Of a stretch of DNA of 64,000 nucleotides, positions 9,216-16,850 are shown one piece after another. The stretch lies in assembly GCF_003491345.1 (NCBI RefSeq), contig NZ_CP025512.1, positions 1,302,001 to 1,366,000 on the forward strand, read 5' to 3'. The stretch is from Neorhizobium sp. SOG26. Lineage in GTDB: Bacteria > Pseudomonadota > Alphaproteobacteria > Rhizobiales > Rhizobiaceae. Each line of letters begins with the position of its first letter. Within the stretch, counting starts at the first letter, position 1. The notes below the pieces were generated by a model. It did not search any database, was not told the DNA's origin, and saw only the letters and a program-made list of their open reading frames with translations. The translations under genes were made by a program, and so were the position numbers.

Positions 9216-9231
9216 ATTACGAAAACGTAAT
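9216..9231. promoter_or_regulatory. Palindrome upstream of the rcnB-like gene, possible operator
   Basis: ATTACG and CGTAAT form a perfect inverted repeat around AAAA, about 70 nt before the rcnB-like start at 9299. No regulator is identified; an operator role is inference. Confidence 0.35.
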
Positions 9232-9298
9232 CTGAAATTCAGTTTGCGTTCATCGGCGAAAACCTAGTCTCCTGGTCGTGAAACATCAGGAGACAGTC

Positions 9299-9640
9299 AT
9301 GAAAAAGTTCTTTGCCATCCTCATCTCCGCCACCGTTCTTGCCTCGCCGTTTGCGGCGCAGGCCCAGGATTGGCGGAACGGCCCGGATCGCGGTCGCCAT
9401 GTCGAAAAGCAGATCGACAAGCGCGTCCATGTGAACAAGAAGGTCGTTCAGAAGAACCGCTGGGTGCGTGGCCAGCGCATCAAGGCTGCCGACCGTCGCC
9501 GGATGGCTGAGATCCGCGACTACCGTCGCTACCGGCTTTCCGCTCCGCCGCGCGGCCATCACTGGGTCAAGGTGGACAACAACTACCTGCTGGTTGCCAT
9601 CACCTCCGGCATCATCTCGAGCATCGTTGCCGCTCGGTAG
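9299..9640 (+). CDS. RcnB-like small secreted basic protein
   Basis: A 113-aa exported protein with a clear signal peptide (MKKFFAILISATVLAS, cleavage after AQA near residue 24). The mature part is very basic (KQIDKRVHVNKKVVQKN, RRRMAEIRDYRRYRL) and ends in a short hydrophobic tail (LLVAITSGIISSIVAA). The DYRRYRLxxPPRGHHWVKVDNNYLLV segment is typical of the RcnB/DUF2502 periplasmic family, some members of which affect nickel/cobalt homeostasis. Start ATG has AGGAGA 5-6 nt upstream. It converges on znuA. A metal role is only a family hint. Confidence 0.78.
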   Translation: MKKFFAILISATVLASPFAAQAQDWRNGPDRGRHVEKQIDKRVHVNKKVVQKNRWVRGQRIKAADRRRMAEIRDYRRYRLSAPPRGHHWVKVDNNYLLVAITSGIISSIVAAR

Positions 9641-9647
9641 TCCTCTT

Positions 9648-9672
9648 GAGGACGCGGGGCTCCCGCGTCCTC
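9648..9672. terminator. Hairpin between convergent rcnB-like gene and znuA
   Basis: Perfect 11-bp stem GAGGACGCGGG/CCCGCGTCCTC with a 3-nt loop, placed between two convergent genes. Neither side has a T run, so termination strength is uncertain. Confidence 0.5.
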
Positions 9673-9685
9673 ACCAATTCGCCCG

Positions 9686-10666
9686 TCACGTTCGCTGTGA
9701 CAGGCATTCCGTGATCGAGCGCGCCAGGCCACGCATCATCTCGAAATAGAGGTCGGGTCCGGCCTCCAGCGTTGCCGCTTCCGGATCAAGCGTGCCGGAG
9801 CGTGCCGATGTTCCTTCAGTCACGACGGCGACCAGCTTGGGTTCAAACTGTGGTTCGGAAAACACGCATGTCGCGCCGAGATCGGCAACCTTCTTCCGGA
9901 TCTCTTTCAGCCGCTCCGCGCCCGGCATCATTTCCGGGCTGACGGTGATCGAGCCCGCGACCGTGAGGTCGTAACGTTTCTCAAAATACTGGTAGGCGTC
10001 ATGGAAGACGATGAAGGCCCTGTCCTTCACGGGTGCGACCGTCGTCTTGATCTCGGCGTCCAGGGCATCGATCTGGCGCAGCAACTCGGCCGTGTTGGCC
10101 TGGTAGGCACCTTCATTGGCCGGATCGACCTTGATCAGGCTCCTTTCGATCGCCTGCGCCATGGCTTTCGCATTAACCGGGTTCAGCCAGAGATGCGTAT
10201 CGAATCTGCCCTGGTCATGGTCGTGCTCGTCATGGTTATGTGAATGGTCTTCGCTTGCAGCATTACCGTGGTCGTCATGATCCTCGTCGCCATGGCCATG
10301 AGCTTCGAACGGACCGCCTTCGCGAAAGGCAAGCTTTTCGAGTCCCGGCGCATCTTCAAGCGTGACGACTTCAGCCTTGGCGGCGAGGGCGCCTAGGGGC
10401 TTTTCCAGGAAGGTTTCCATGCCGTGGCCGACCCATACCACGAGATCTGCGTTTTGAAGTGCCCGTGCATTCGATGGCTTCATGCTGAACGTATGCGGCG
10501 AAGCGGCGCCATCCACGATCAGGTGCGGCTCTCCGACGCCTTTCATGATCGCGGCCGTTAGCGAGTGGATCGGCTTCATCGACACGACCACTTCCGGCGA
10601 AGCAAAGGCACTCGTGGCGCCGACGAGCGCGGTACCTGCTGCGGCGAAGAACGAGAGAGGCTTCAT
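9686..10666 (-). CDS. znuA: Periplasmic zinc-binding protein ZnuA
   Basis: A 326-aa substrate-binding protein of the ZnuABC high-affinity zinc importer. It has a signal peptide (first 22 residues, ending AFA). The cluster A-I metal ligands appear as His in SMKPIHSL, SPHTFSM, FDTHLWLNP and VFHDAYQYFE. Between them is a long His/Asp-rich loop (residues about 115-150, with HGHGDEDHDDHG and HDEHDHD), usual for Zn-specific members. It is divergent from znuC-znuB-zur, and two palindromes in the shared promoter are likely Zur sites. Start ATG has AGGAAG upstream. Confidence 0.95.
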   Translation of the reverse strand: MKPLSFFAAAGTALVGATSAFASPEVVVSMKPIHSLTAAIMKGVGEPHLIVDGAASPHTFSMKPSNARALQNADLVVWVGHGMETFLEKPLGALAAKAEVVTLEDAPGLEKLAFREGGPFEAHGHGDEDHDDHGNAASEDHSHNHDEHDHDQGRFDTHLWLNPVNAKAMAQAIERSLIKVDPANEGAYQANTAELLRQIDALDAEIKTTVAPVKDRAFIVFHDAYQYFEKRYDLTVAGSITVSPEMMPGAERLKEIRKKVADLGATCVFSEPQFEPKLVAVVTEGTSARSGTLDPEAATLEAGPDLYFEMMRGLARSITECLSQRT

Positions 10667-10690
10667 ATACAGCTTCCTATTTCTCAGGCG

Positions 10691-10706
10691 TAATGTTATT
10701 ACATTA
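10691..10706. promoter_or_regulatory. Candidate Zur operator 1 between znuA and znuC
   Basis: TAATGT-TATT-ACATTA is a perfect palindrome of 6-bp arms around 4 nt, in the znuA-znuC divergent promoter, closer to znuA. It resembles the AT-rich TGTTATA-type Zur boxes known in alphaproteobacteria. That Zur binds it is inferred from the neighbouring genes. Confidence 0.7.
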
Positions 10707-10710
10707 ATTG

Positions 10711-10725
10711 CGTTATGCTATAACG
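10711..10725. promoter_or_regulatory. Candidate Zur operator 2 between znuA and znuC
   Basis: CGTTAT-GCT-ATAACG is a second perfect inverted repeat, 4 nt from operator 1 and about 40 nt before the znuC start. Two sites may serve the two divergent promoters separately. Confidence 0.68.
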
Positions 10726-10763
10726 TGTGCCATGACGCCGGACAACAGGGAAAGAATGAAAAG

Positions 10764-11708
10764 ATGCTGATGAGCAATCGCGTCGCAGCGCAGGCGGTTC
10801 GCGACGAGCAGTTGGTTTCGCTGGTGAATGCCGGCGTGTACCGCGACGGGCGCTGGCTTGTGCGCGGCGTGGATTTGAGCATCAAACGCGGCGAAGTCGT
10901 GACATTGATCGGCCCGAATGGTGCCGGCAAGTCAACAACGGCCAAGATGGTGACCGGTGTACTCAAGCAGGACGAGGGCTCGGTGACACGCTCGTCCCAC
11001 ATGCGGATCGGCTACGTGCCGCAGAAGCTCGCAATTGACTGGACCATGCCGCTCTCCGTACGGCGATTGATGCGGCTCACCGGCTCGCTCTCCGACGCTG
11101 ATCTCCTTGATGCGCTGGGGGCCACCGGCATCCGCCATCTGGTGGATTCCGAAGTGCGTCATCTATCCGGCGGCGAATTCCAGCGGGCGCTCTTGGCGCG
11201 GGCGATCGCACGCAAGCCGGACCTGATGGTACTCGATGAACCGGTGCAGGGCGTCGATTTTGCGGGCGAGAGCGCGCTGTACGACCTCATTCGTTCAATC
11301 CGCACGTCAACAGGCTGCGGCATCCTCATGATTTCACATGATCTTCACATGGTCATGGCTGGCACGGATACGGTGATCTGCCTCAACGGCCATGTCTGCT
11401 GCCGTGGCACGCCAGACACCGTCAGCCAGAGCGCCGACTACCTGAAGCTGTTCGGCAATACACGTTCCCTTGCCGTCTACAGCCACCACCACGACCATAC
11501 ACATCTGCCGGATGGCCGGGTGATGCATGGCGACGGCTCGATTACCGACCACTGTCATCCAGACGACGGTCACCACCACGGCCATGACCATGGGCACCAT
11601 AACGATCATGACCGCGATCACCCGGTGCACGATCATCCGGGTCACGATCATCACGGCCACACCCATCACCACGCTGCGACCGAAGACAGGCAGGACAATC
11701 ATGCTTGA
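10764..11708 (+). CDS. znuC: Zinc ABC transporter ATPase ZnuC with histidine-rich tail
   Basis: A 314-aa cytoplasmic ATPase of the zinc importer. The Walker A motif is GPNGAGKS, the signature is LSGGEFQRA and Walker B is LMVLDEP. After the ABC domain (about 235 residues) comes a strongly His/Asp-rich tail with repeats such as HHHDHTH, HDHGHH and HDHHGHTHHH, likely a zinc-sensing or buffering segment. I chose the ATG at 10764 (AGGGAAAG upstream); the frame is open further left into znuA, but that part lies beyond the promoter. Its end overlaps znuB by 8 nt, implying translational coupling. Confidence 0.93.
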   Translation: MLMSNRVAAQAVRDEQLVSLVNAGVYRDGRWLVRGVDLSIKRGEVVTLIGPNGAGKSTTAKMVTGVLKQDEGSVTRSSHMRIGYVPQKLAIDWTMPLSVRRLMRLTGSLSDADLLDALGATGIRHLVDSEVRHLSGGEFQRALLARAIARKPDLMVLDEPVQGVDFAGESALYDLIRSIRTSTGCGILMISHDLHMVMAGTDTVICLNGHVCCRGTPDTVSQSADYLKLFGNTRSLAVYSHHHDHTHLPDGRVMHGDGSITDHCHPDDGHHHGHDHGHHNDHDRDHPVHDHPGHDHHGHTHHHAATEDRQDNHA

Positions 11709-12522
11709 CGACTTCTTTGTCCGCGCCCTGATCGCCGGCATCGGCGTGGCCCTGACCGCCGGGCCGCTGGGTTGTTTCGTCGTCTGGCGCCGCATGGCCT
11801 ATTTCGGTGACACGATGGCCCACTCGGCCTTGCTTGGCGTGGCGCTGTCGCTGTTCTTCGAGGTGAACCTGCTGCTTTCGGTGTTCGGCATCGCCGTGGT
11901 GGTCTCATTGCTGCTGCTCGGCCTGCAGCGCAAGCAGTCCCTGTCGGCTGACGCATTGCTTGGCATCCTCTCTCATTCGGCACTGGCGATCGGTCTGGTC
12001 CTTGTTGCCTTCATGACCTGGGTGCGCATCGACCTTATCGCCTTTCTGTTTGGTGACATCCTTGCCGTCACCCCGGCAGACATCGCATTGATCTGGGGCG
12101 GTGGCGCGCTGGTCGTGACTGCACTTGCCTTCCTCTGGCGGCCGCTGATCGCCTCCACCGTCAGCGAGGATCTGGCTGAAGCGGAAGGCATGAAGCCCGC
12201 CCAGGCGCGGCTGTTTTTCATGCTGCTGATGGCGCTGGTGATCGCAATCGCCATGAAGATCGTCGGCATCATGCTCATCACCTCGATGCTGATCATTCCT
12301 GCCGCAACGGCGCGTCGCTTCTCCGCAAGCCCGGAGGTGATGGCGGTACTCGCCTCCCTGATTGGCGTCCTTGCTGTCGTGGGCGGCCTGTTCGGCTCGC
12401 TGCACTACGACACGCCGTCTGGTCCTTCCATTGTGGTGGCCGCACTCCTACTTTTCATCCTGAGCCTGCTGCCTGCCGCCGGCAGAAAGACGTCCGGCCG
12501 CGCCGGCAGCAAGGGAGTATGA
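11701..12522 (+). CDS. znuB: Zinc ABC transporter permease ZnuB
   Basis: A 273-aa inner-membrane permease of the ABC-3 family with eight or so hydrophobic segments (for example LLLSVFGIAVVVSLLLLGL and MLLMALVIAIAMKIVGIML). The conserved GDTMAHSALLGVALS and LITSMLIIPAATAR stretches are typical of metal-ion permeases. It starts inside the end of znuC (8-nt overlap), and zur begins 3 nt after its stop, so the three form one operon. Confidence 0.94.
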   Translation: MLDDFFVRALIAGIGVALTAGPLGCFVVWRRMAYFGDTMAHSALLGVALSLFFEVNLLLSVFGIAVVVSLLLLGLQRKQSLSADALLGILSHSALAIGLVLVAFMTWVRIDLIAFLFGDILAVTPADIALIWGGGALVVTALAFLWRPLIASTVSEDLAEAEGMKPAQARLFFMLLMALVIAIAMKIVGIMLITSMLIIPAATARRFSASPEVMAVLASLIGVLAVVGGLFGSLHYDTPSGPSIVVAALLLFILSLLPAAGRKTSGRAGSKGV

Positions 12523-12525
12523 TCC

Positions 12526-12948
12526 ATGAACGCACCCGTGTCCTCGCCTTCTCTGACGAAGAACCAGACGCTGGTCTTTGACGTGCTGAGCCGCTCGGAA
12601 GCGCCCATGAGCGCCTATACGATCCTCGATAAGCTACGCGACCACGGCTTCCGGGCGCCACTGCAGGTCTATCGCGCGCTCGACAAGCTGACCGAGCTTG
12701 GCATCGTGCACCGGCTTGAAAGCCTGAACGCTTTCGTGGCTTGCGCTCATCGGGAAAGTACCTGTTGTGGCGCGGGCCATGGTCATGGCACCGTCGCCTT
12801 CGCCATCTGCGAAAGCTGCGGCCAAGTATCCGAGTTCCATGACCACGAGGTTGATCATCGCCTGGGCGACTGGGCCAGGGGCAGGGGCTTCAGACCAGCC
12901 AAGACCACCATCGAAATACGCGGGCTTTGCCGTGGCTGCGCCGCCTAG
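12526..12948 (+). CDS. zur: Zinc uptake regulator Zur (Fur family)
   Basis: A 140-aa DNA-binding repressor that senses zinc. Residues about 10-75 form the winged helix (SAYTILDKLRDHGF, VYRALDKLTELGIVHR). The structural zinc site has two CxxC pairs, CESC near residue 98 and CRGC near 136. A His/Cys-rich hinge (CAHREST, GAGHGHG) supplies regulatory ligands. It is cotranscribed with znuCB (3 nt after znuB) and so probably represses its own operon through the palindromes at 10691-10725. Its last four bases overlap the stop of the convergent gene at 12945. Confidence 0.93.
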   Translation: MNAPVSSPSLTKNQTLVFDVLSRSEAPMSAYTILDKLRDHGFRAPLQVYRALDKLTELGIVHRLESLNAFVACAHRESTCCGAGHGHGTVAFAICESCGQVSEFHDHEVDHRLGDWARGRGFRPAKTTIEIRGLCRGCAA

Positions 12949-13472
12949 AGCGGACGCAGGTCGCGGGCGAAACGCTTCCAGTTCGCGACATACCTCTCGG
13001 CAGACTGCCTGAGTTTTTCCACCGCCGCGTCGTCGAGCATCCGGATTGCCTTTGCGGGTGAACCGACGATGAGCGAATTGTCGGGAAATTCCTTACCTTC
13101 GGTAACGAGCGCGTTTGCGCCCACCAGGCAGTTCTTGCCGATCTTCGCCCCGTTGAGGATCGTAGCGCCCATGCCGACCAACGAGTTGTCGCCAATCGTG
13201 CAGCCATGGATAATCGCGTGGTGGCCGATCGTGCAGTCTTCGCCGATCCAAACGGGGTGGCTCGGATCCGTGTGGATCATCACTCCTTCCTGGATATTGG
13301 AGCGCGCGCCGACAACGATCGGTTCATTATCGCCGCGCAGCACCGTGTTGAACCAGATGCCCACGTCCTCGGCGAGCTCAACGCGGCCAATAACGGTGGC
13401 GTTCGGTGCGATCCAGTACCGATCGGGCGTCGGCAGGCTCGGCTCGAATTCTCCCAAGGCATAAACGGGCAT
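12945..13472 (-). CDS. Gamma-class carbonic anhydrase / hexapeptide-repeat protein
   Basis: A 175-aa left-handed beta-helix protein with repeated [ILV]G-x4 hexapeptides. Metal-site histidines are visible in IHTDPSHP and GHHAIIHG, the pattern of YrdA/PaaY-type gamma carbonic anhydrases, which act as trimers. Whether it has real CO2 hydration activity is unknown; many relatives lack it. The ATG at 13472 has GGGAGGA upstream. It is 24 nt downstream of the fumarylacetoacetase-fold gene, in the same direction. Confidence 0.85.
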   Translation of the reverse strand: MPVYALGEFEPSLPTPDRYWIAPNATVIGRVELAEDVGIWFNTVLRGDNEPIVVGARSNIQEGVMIHTDPSHPVWIGEDCTIGHHAIIHGCTIGDNSLVGMGATILNGAKIGKNCLVGANALVTEGKEFPDNSLIVGSPAKAIRMLDDAAVEKLRQSAERYVANWKRFARDLRPL

Positions 13473-13496
13473 ATTACGTCCTCCCCGAAAATATAT

Positions 13497-14183
13497 TCAG
13501 CTGACGGTCAGCGACAGGGTGCCGATGCCGTCGATAGCGCAATCGACCTTGTCGCCGCGCACCACTGGACCAACACCAGCCGGCGTGCCGGTCATGATCA
13601 CGTCGCCCGGAGCGAGTACGAACAGTTTCGAAAGTTCTGCAATGATTTCCGGCAGTTTCCAGATCATTTGGTTTAGGTCGCCGCTCTGCTTGCGCTCGCC
13701 GTTGACCTCAAGCCAGATCGCCCCCATTTCAGGATGACCGAGTTCGGTTGCCGGTACGATGGCAGACACCGGAGCGGACTTCTCGAAGGCCTTTGCAGCC
13801 TCCCACGGGCGGCTCATCTTTTTGGCGACGTCCTGGAGGTCACGGCGGGTGAAATCGATGCCGACGGCATAACCATAAACCTTGGATATGGCGTCGCTGA
13901 CAGGGATATCCGACCCGCCATCGGCCAGTGCGACGACCAGTTCTACCTCGAAATGCACGTTGCTGGAGGCCGACGGGTAGGGGAAGGTGTCGCCGTTAAA
14001 CAGATTGTCCGCGTTCTTCTGGAAAAAGAAGGGCGGCTCGCGGGATGGATCATGCCCCATTTCAATCGCATGGTCGGCGTAGTTGCGGCCAACGCAATAA
14101 ACCCGGCGCACCGGAAACTGCTCTGTCCTGTCTTTGACATCGAGCAAGACGGGTTCTGGAGACGGGATGACTGTGGCGCGCAT
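13497..14183 (-). CDS. Fumarylacetoacetate hydrolase family protein
   Basis: A 228-aa metal-dependent FAH-fold enzyme. Conserved segments include YCVGRNYADHAIEMG, the acidic ligand pair in HFEVELVVAL, GIDFTRRDLQ and the C-terminal TGTPAGVG. Relatives of this short form include fumarylpyruvate hydrolase and oxaloacetate decarboxylase/acylpyruvase; the sequence does not decide between them. It is the first gene of a two-gene leftward unit with the gamma carbonic anhydrase. The ribosome site before the ATG at 14183 is weak. Confidence 0.83.
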   Translation of the reverse strand: MRATVIPSPEPVLLDVKDRTEQFPVRRVYCVGRNYADHAIEMGHDPSREPPFFFQKNADNLFNGDTFPYPSASSNVHFEVELVVALADGGSDIPVSDAISKVYGYAVGIDFTRRDLQDVAKKMSRPWEAAKAFEKSAPVSAIVPATELGHPEMGAIWLEVNGERKQSGDLNQMIWKLPEIIAELSKLFVLAPGDVIMTGTPAGVGPVVRGDKVDCAIDGIGTLSLTVS

Positions 14184-14326
14184 GAATTAGTCCTGATCAA
14201 CAAATGGGGAGGGACATTCGGTGTCCCCTTTTGAAAGGCTGCCATGGATAGTCCCGTTCGGGCAAGCCGCACAACTGGCAGATCGGGCTGCTTTGAGGTA
14301 TGGAGCCCCCAAAAAGGATTGAACGC

Positions 14327-15355
14327 ATGTATGCTGAGGCGCTGAAAGACGGCCGCAAGATCTTTGCCGTAGCCCCGATGATCGATTGGACGGATCGGCA
14401 CTGCCGTTTCCTGCATCGGCAGATGTCGAAGCAGGCCCTTCTTTATACCGAGATGGTGGTCGCCGACGCGATCATCCACGGGCCGCGCGAGCGTCTCCTG
14501 TCGTATTCACCGGAAGAACATCCCGTGGCACTCCAGCTCGGTGGCTCGGATGCCGGCAAAATGACGGAAGCCATCCGCATCGCCAGCGATTACGGTTATG
14601 ACGAGATCAACCTCAACGTTGGCTGCCCATCCGACCGCGTGCAGTCCGGTACGTTCGGCGCCTGCCTGATGCGCGACGGCGCGCATGTCGCAAGCCTCGT
14701 CGAGGCCATGAAGAAGGTGTCCCCGGTACCGGTCACGGTGAAGTGCCGGATAGGCGTCGATGACCAGGAACCGTCCGAGGTGCTGCCGGAATTCCTCAGC
14801 CGGATGATCAGCGCCGGCGCCGACGCGATCTGGATCCACGCCCGCAAAGCCTGGCTGCAGGGCCTGTCGCCCAAGGAAAACCGCGAAATTCCCCCGCTGG
14901 ATTATGCGCTGGTGCACCGGACGAAACGCGAAAACCCCAACGTCTTCATCGGCATCAATGGCGGCATCGGCGATCTCACGCAGGCACGCGAACACCTGGC
15001 GGTGATGGACGGCGTGATGCTCGGTCGAGCAGCCTACCAGAATGCCGGACTGCTGGCAGGCGTTGATGATCTCCTTGGCTCAGGCGCGGCGGCCGAAGGC
15101 TGTAGGCCGGAGGTTGATTGGTGGGCGCTGCGCGACACCATGATGGATTACGCGACAGGCTTAATCGCATCAGGCGGGCGGCTGCATCACGTCACGCGCC
15201 ACATGGTAGGCCTGTTCCAGGGTTACGCCGGCGCTCGGCGCTTCCGGCAGATCCTCTCAACCGACGCGACACGCCCCGGTGCGGGTGTGGACGTGATTGC
15301 AGCCGCCTTCGCTGCCGTGGATATCCCAAGCGGCGTCAAATGGCTCGCAAGCTAG
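14327..15355 (+). CDS. dusA: tRNA-dihydrouridine synthase A
   Basis: A 342-aa FMN-dependent enzyme that reduces uridines in the D-loop of tRNA. The N-terminal APMIDWTDRHCR, the YTEMV strand, LQLGG, and NVGCPSDRVQSGTFGACLM with the catalytic Cys are all present, as is the DusA-specific HARKAWLQGLSPKENREIPPLDY. I chose the ATG at 14327, with AAAAAGGA 8 nt upstream, over an ATG at 14300 whose ribosome site is too close. Standalone gene divergent from the FAH-fold gene. Confidence 0.93.
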   Translation: MYAEALKDGRKIFAVAPMIDWTDRHCRFLHRQMSKQALLYTEMVVADAIIHGPRERLLSYSPEEHPVALQLGGSDAGKMTEAIRIASDYGYDEINLNVGCPSDRVQSGTFGACLMRDGAHVASLVEAMKKVSPVPVTVKCRIGVDDQEPSEVLPEFLSRMISAGADAIWIHARKAWLQGLSPKENREIPPLDYALVHRTKRENPNVFIGINGGIGDLTQAREHLAVMDGVMLGRAAYQNAGLLAGVDDLLGSGAAAEGCRPEVDWWALRDTMMDYATGLIASGGRLHHVTRHMVGLFQGYAGARRFRQILSTDATRPGAGVDVIAAAFAAVDIPSGVKWLAS

Positions 15356-15437
15356 TCATCAGGTCCATCTGATTCGTTACCAGGCGGTTTTGCGCGTGCC
15401 CCGTTGTCCACAGGTCCTGGATCTCCAAACGACATGG

Positions 15438-15452
15438 GAACAAAAAGAGAAG
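15438..15452 (+). promoter_or_regulatory. Candidate LexA (SOS) box 1 upstream of recA
   Basis: GAAC-AAAAAGA-GAAG matches seven of the eight fixed bases of the alphaproteobacterial GAAC-N7-GAAC SOS box. It lies 130 nt before recA. Confidence 0.5.
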
Positions 15453-15505
15453 GTGCGACTGATTCCGATTTAGAAACAGCTACATCATCGTCCCTTGCCA
15501 AACGA

Positions 15506-15520
15506 GAACAAAAAGAGTAC
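15506..15520 (+). promoter_or_regulatory. Candidate LexA (SOS) box 2 upstream of recA
   Basis: GAAC-AAAAAGA-GTAC also matches seven of eight bases of GAAC-N7-GAAC and shares the same spacer with box 1. It lies 61 nt before the recA start, where a repressor would block the promoter. This is the likelier functional site. Confidence 0.65.
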
Positions 15521-15581
15521 ATGTTGGTCGTCGGCTGCTTCATTGCTTGCACGGCGGCAATAACCTAAAGGTGGACCAAAC

Positions 15582-16670
15582 ATGGCACAGAACTCATTGC
15601 GGCTCGTAGAGGATAAAGGCGTGGACAAGAGCAAGGCGCTGGAAGCAGCACTTTCGCAGATCGAACGGTCCTTCGGCAAAGGATCGATCATGAAGCTCGG
15701 CGCAAACGAAAGCGTCGTCGAGATCGAAACAGTTTCGACGGGCTCGCTGAGCCTTGATATTGCGCTTGGCGTCGGTGGACTGCCCAAGGGGCGCATCATC
15801 GAGATCTACGGCCCGGAAAGCTCGGGTAAGACAACGCTTGCATTGCAGACGATCGCGGAAGCCCAGAAGAAGGGTGGCATCTGTGCTTTCGTTGACGCGG
15901 AACACGCGCTTGATCCGGTTTATGCGCGCAAACTTGGCGTCGATTTGCAGAACCTCCTGATCTCGCAGCCGGATACCGGTGAACAGGCCCTCGAAATCAC
16001 CGATACGCTGGTGCGTTCTGGTGCCGTTGATGTCCTGGTGGTCGACTCGGTTGCCGCCCTGACGCCGCGCGCGGAAATCGAAGGCGAAATGGGCGACAGC
16101 CTGCCGGGTCTTCAGGCCCGCCTGATGAGCCAGGCGCTGCGCAAGCTGACCGCCTCGATCTCCAAGTCAAAGACGATGGTGATCTTCATCAACCAGATCC
16201 GCATGAAGATCGGCGTGATGTTCGGTTCGCCGGAAACCACGACAGGTGGCAACGCCCTGAAGTTCTATGCCTCGGTTCGCCTCGACATCCGCCGTATCGG
16301 CCAGGTCAAGGAACGCGAAGAGGTGATCGGCAACCAGACCCGCGTGAAGGTCGTCAAGAACAAGATGGCGCCTCCCTTCAAGCAGGTCGAATTCGACATC
16401 ATGTATGGCGAAGGCGTCTCCAAGACCGGCGAACTGGTCGATCTGGGTGTTAAGGCTGGCATCGTCGAGAAGTCCGGGGCTTGGTTCTCCTACAACAGCC
16501 AGCGTCTTGGGCAGGGCCGCGAGAATGCGAAGACCTTCCTGCGCGACAATCCTGAAGTGGCCCGCGAGATCGAAATGTCGCTGCGCCAGAATGCAGGGCT
16601 GATCGCCGACCGGTTCCTCCAGAATGGCGGGCCGGACGCAGACGACGGCGATATGGCTGCCGACCTGTAA
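15582..16670 (+). CDS. recA: Recombinase RecA
   Basis: A 362-aa DNA-dependent ATPase that forms filaments on single-stranded DNA, drives homologous recombination and triggers LexA self-cleavage. The Walker A motif GPESSGKT, the KLGANESV N-terminal region, the DNA-binding loop [21 protein letters not shown] and the acidic C-terminus ([11 protein letters not shown]) are all as expected for the family. The ATG at 15582 has AAGGTGG 7 nt upstream. Two SOS-type boxes lie ahead of it, and a strong terminator follows before alaS. Confidence 0.98.
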   Translation: MAQNSLRLVEDKGVDKSKALEAALSQIERSFGKGSIMKLGANESVVEIETVSTGSLSLDIALGVGGLPKGRIIEIYGPESSGKTTLALQTIAEAQKKGGICAFVDAEHALDPVYARKLGVDLQNLLISQPDTGEQALEITDTLVRSGAVDVLVVDSVAALTPRAEIEGEMGDSLPGLQARLMSQALRKLTASISKSKTMVIFINQIRMKIGVMFGSPETTTGGNALKFYASVRLDIRRIGQVKEREEVIGNQTRVKVVKNKMAPPFKQVEFDIMYGEGVSKTGELVDLGVKAGIVEKSGAWFSYNSQRLGQGRENAKTFLRDNPEVAREIEMSLRQNAGLIADRFLQNGGPDADDGDMAADL

Positions 16671-16713
16671 GCGGTACCGCCGCACTCGGAGTTTAGTCCA
16701 CCGCTTACGGTCC

Positions 16714-16754
16714 AACCGGTCGTGCATGAAAATGCGCGGCCGGTTTCTCGTTTT
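16714..16754 (+). terminator. Strong terminator after recA
   Basis: A 14-bp stem (16714-16727 with 16732-16745, two G-T wobbles) capped by a GAAA tetraloop and followed by TCTCGTTTT. Confidence 0.85.
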
Positions 16755-16850
16755 GTCCGGGGCGGGGCGGCTGGACAGCTAAAGGTGTGGGCGGTACAAG
16801 CCTTTGGTTTTTGAACATCAAGACGGCATCCGGCGGTAAAAGGGCGTAGC

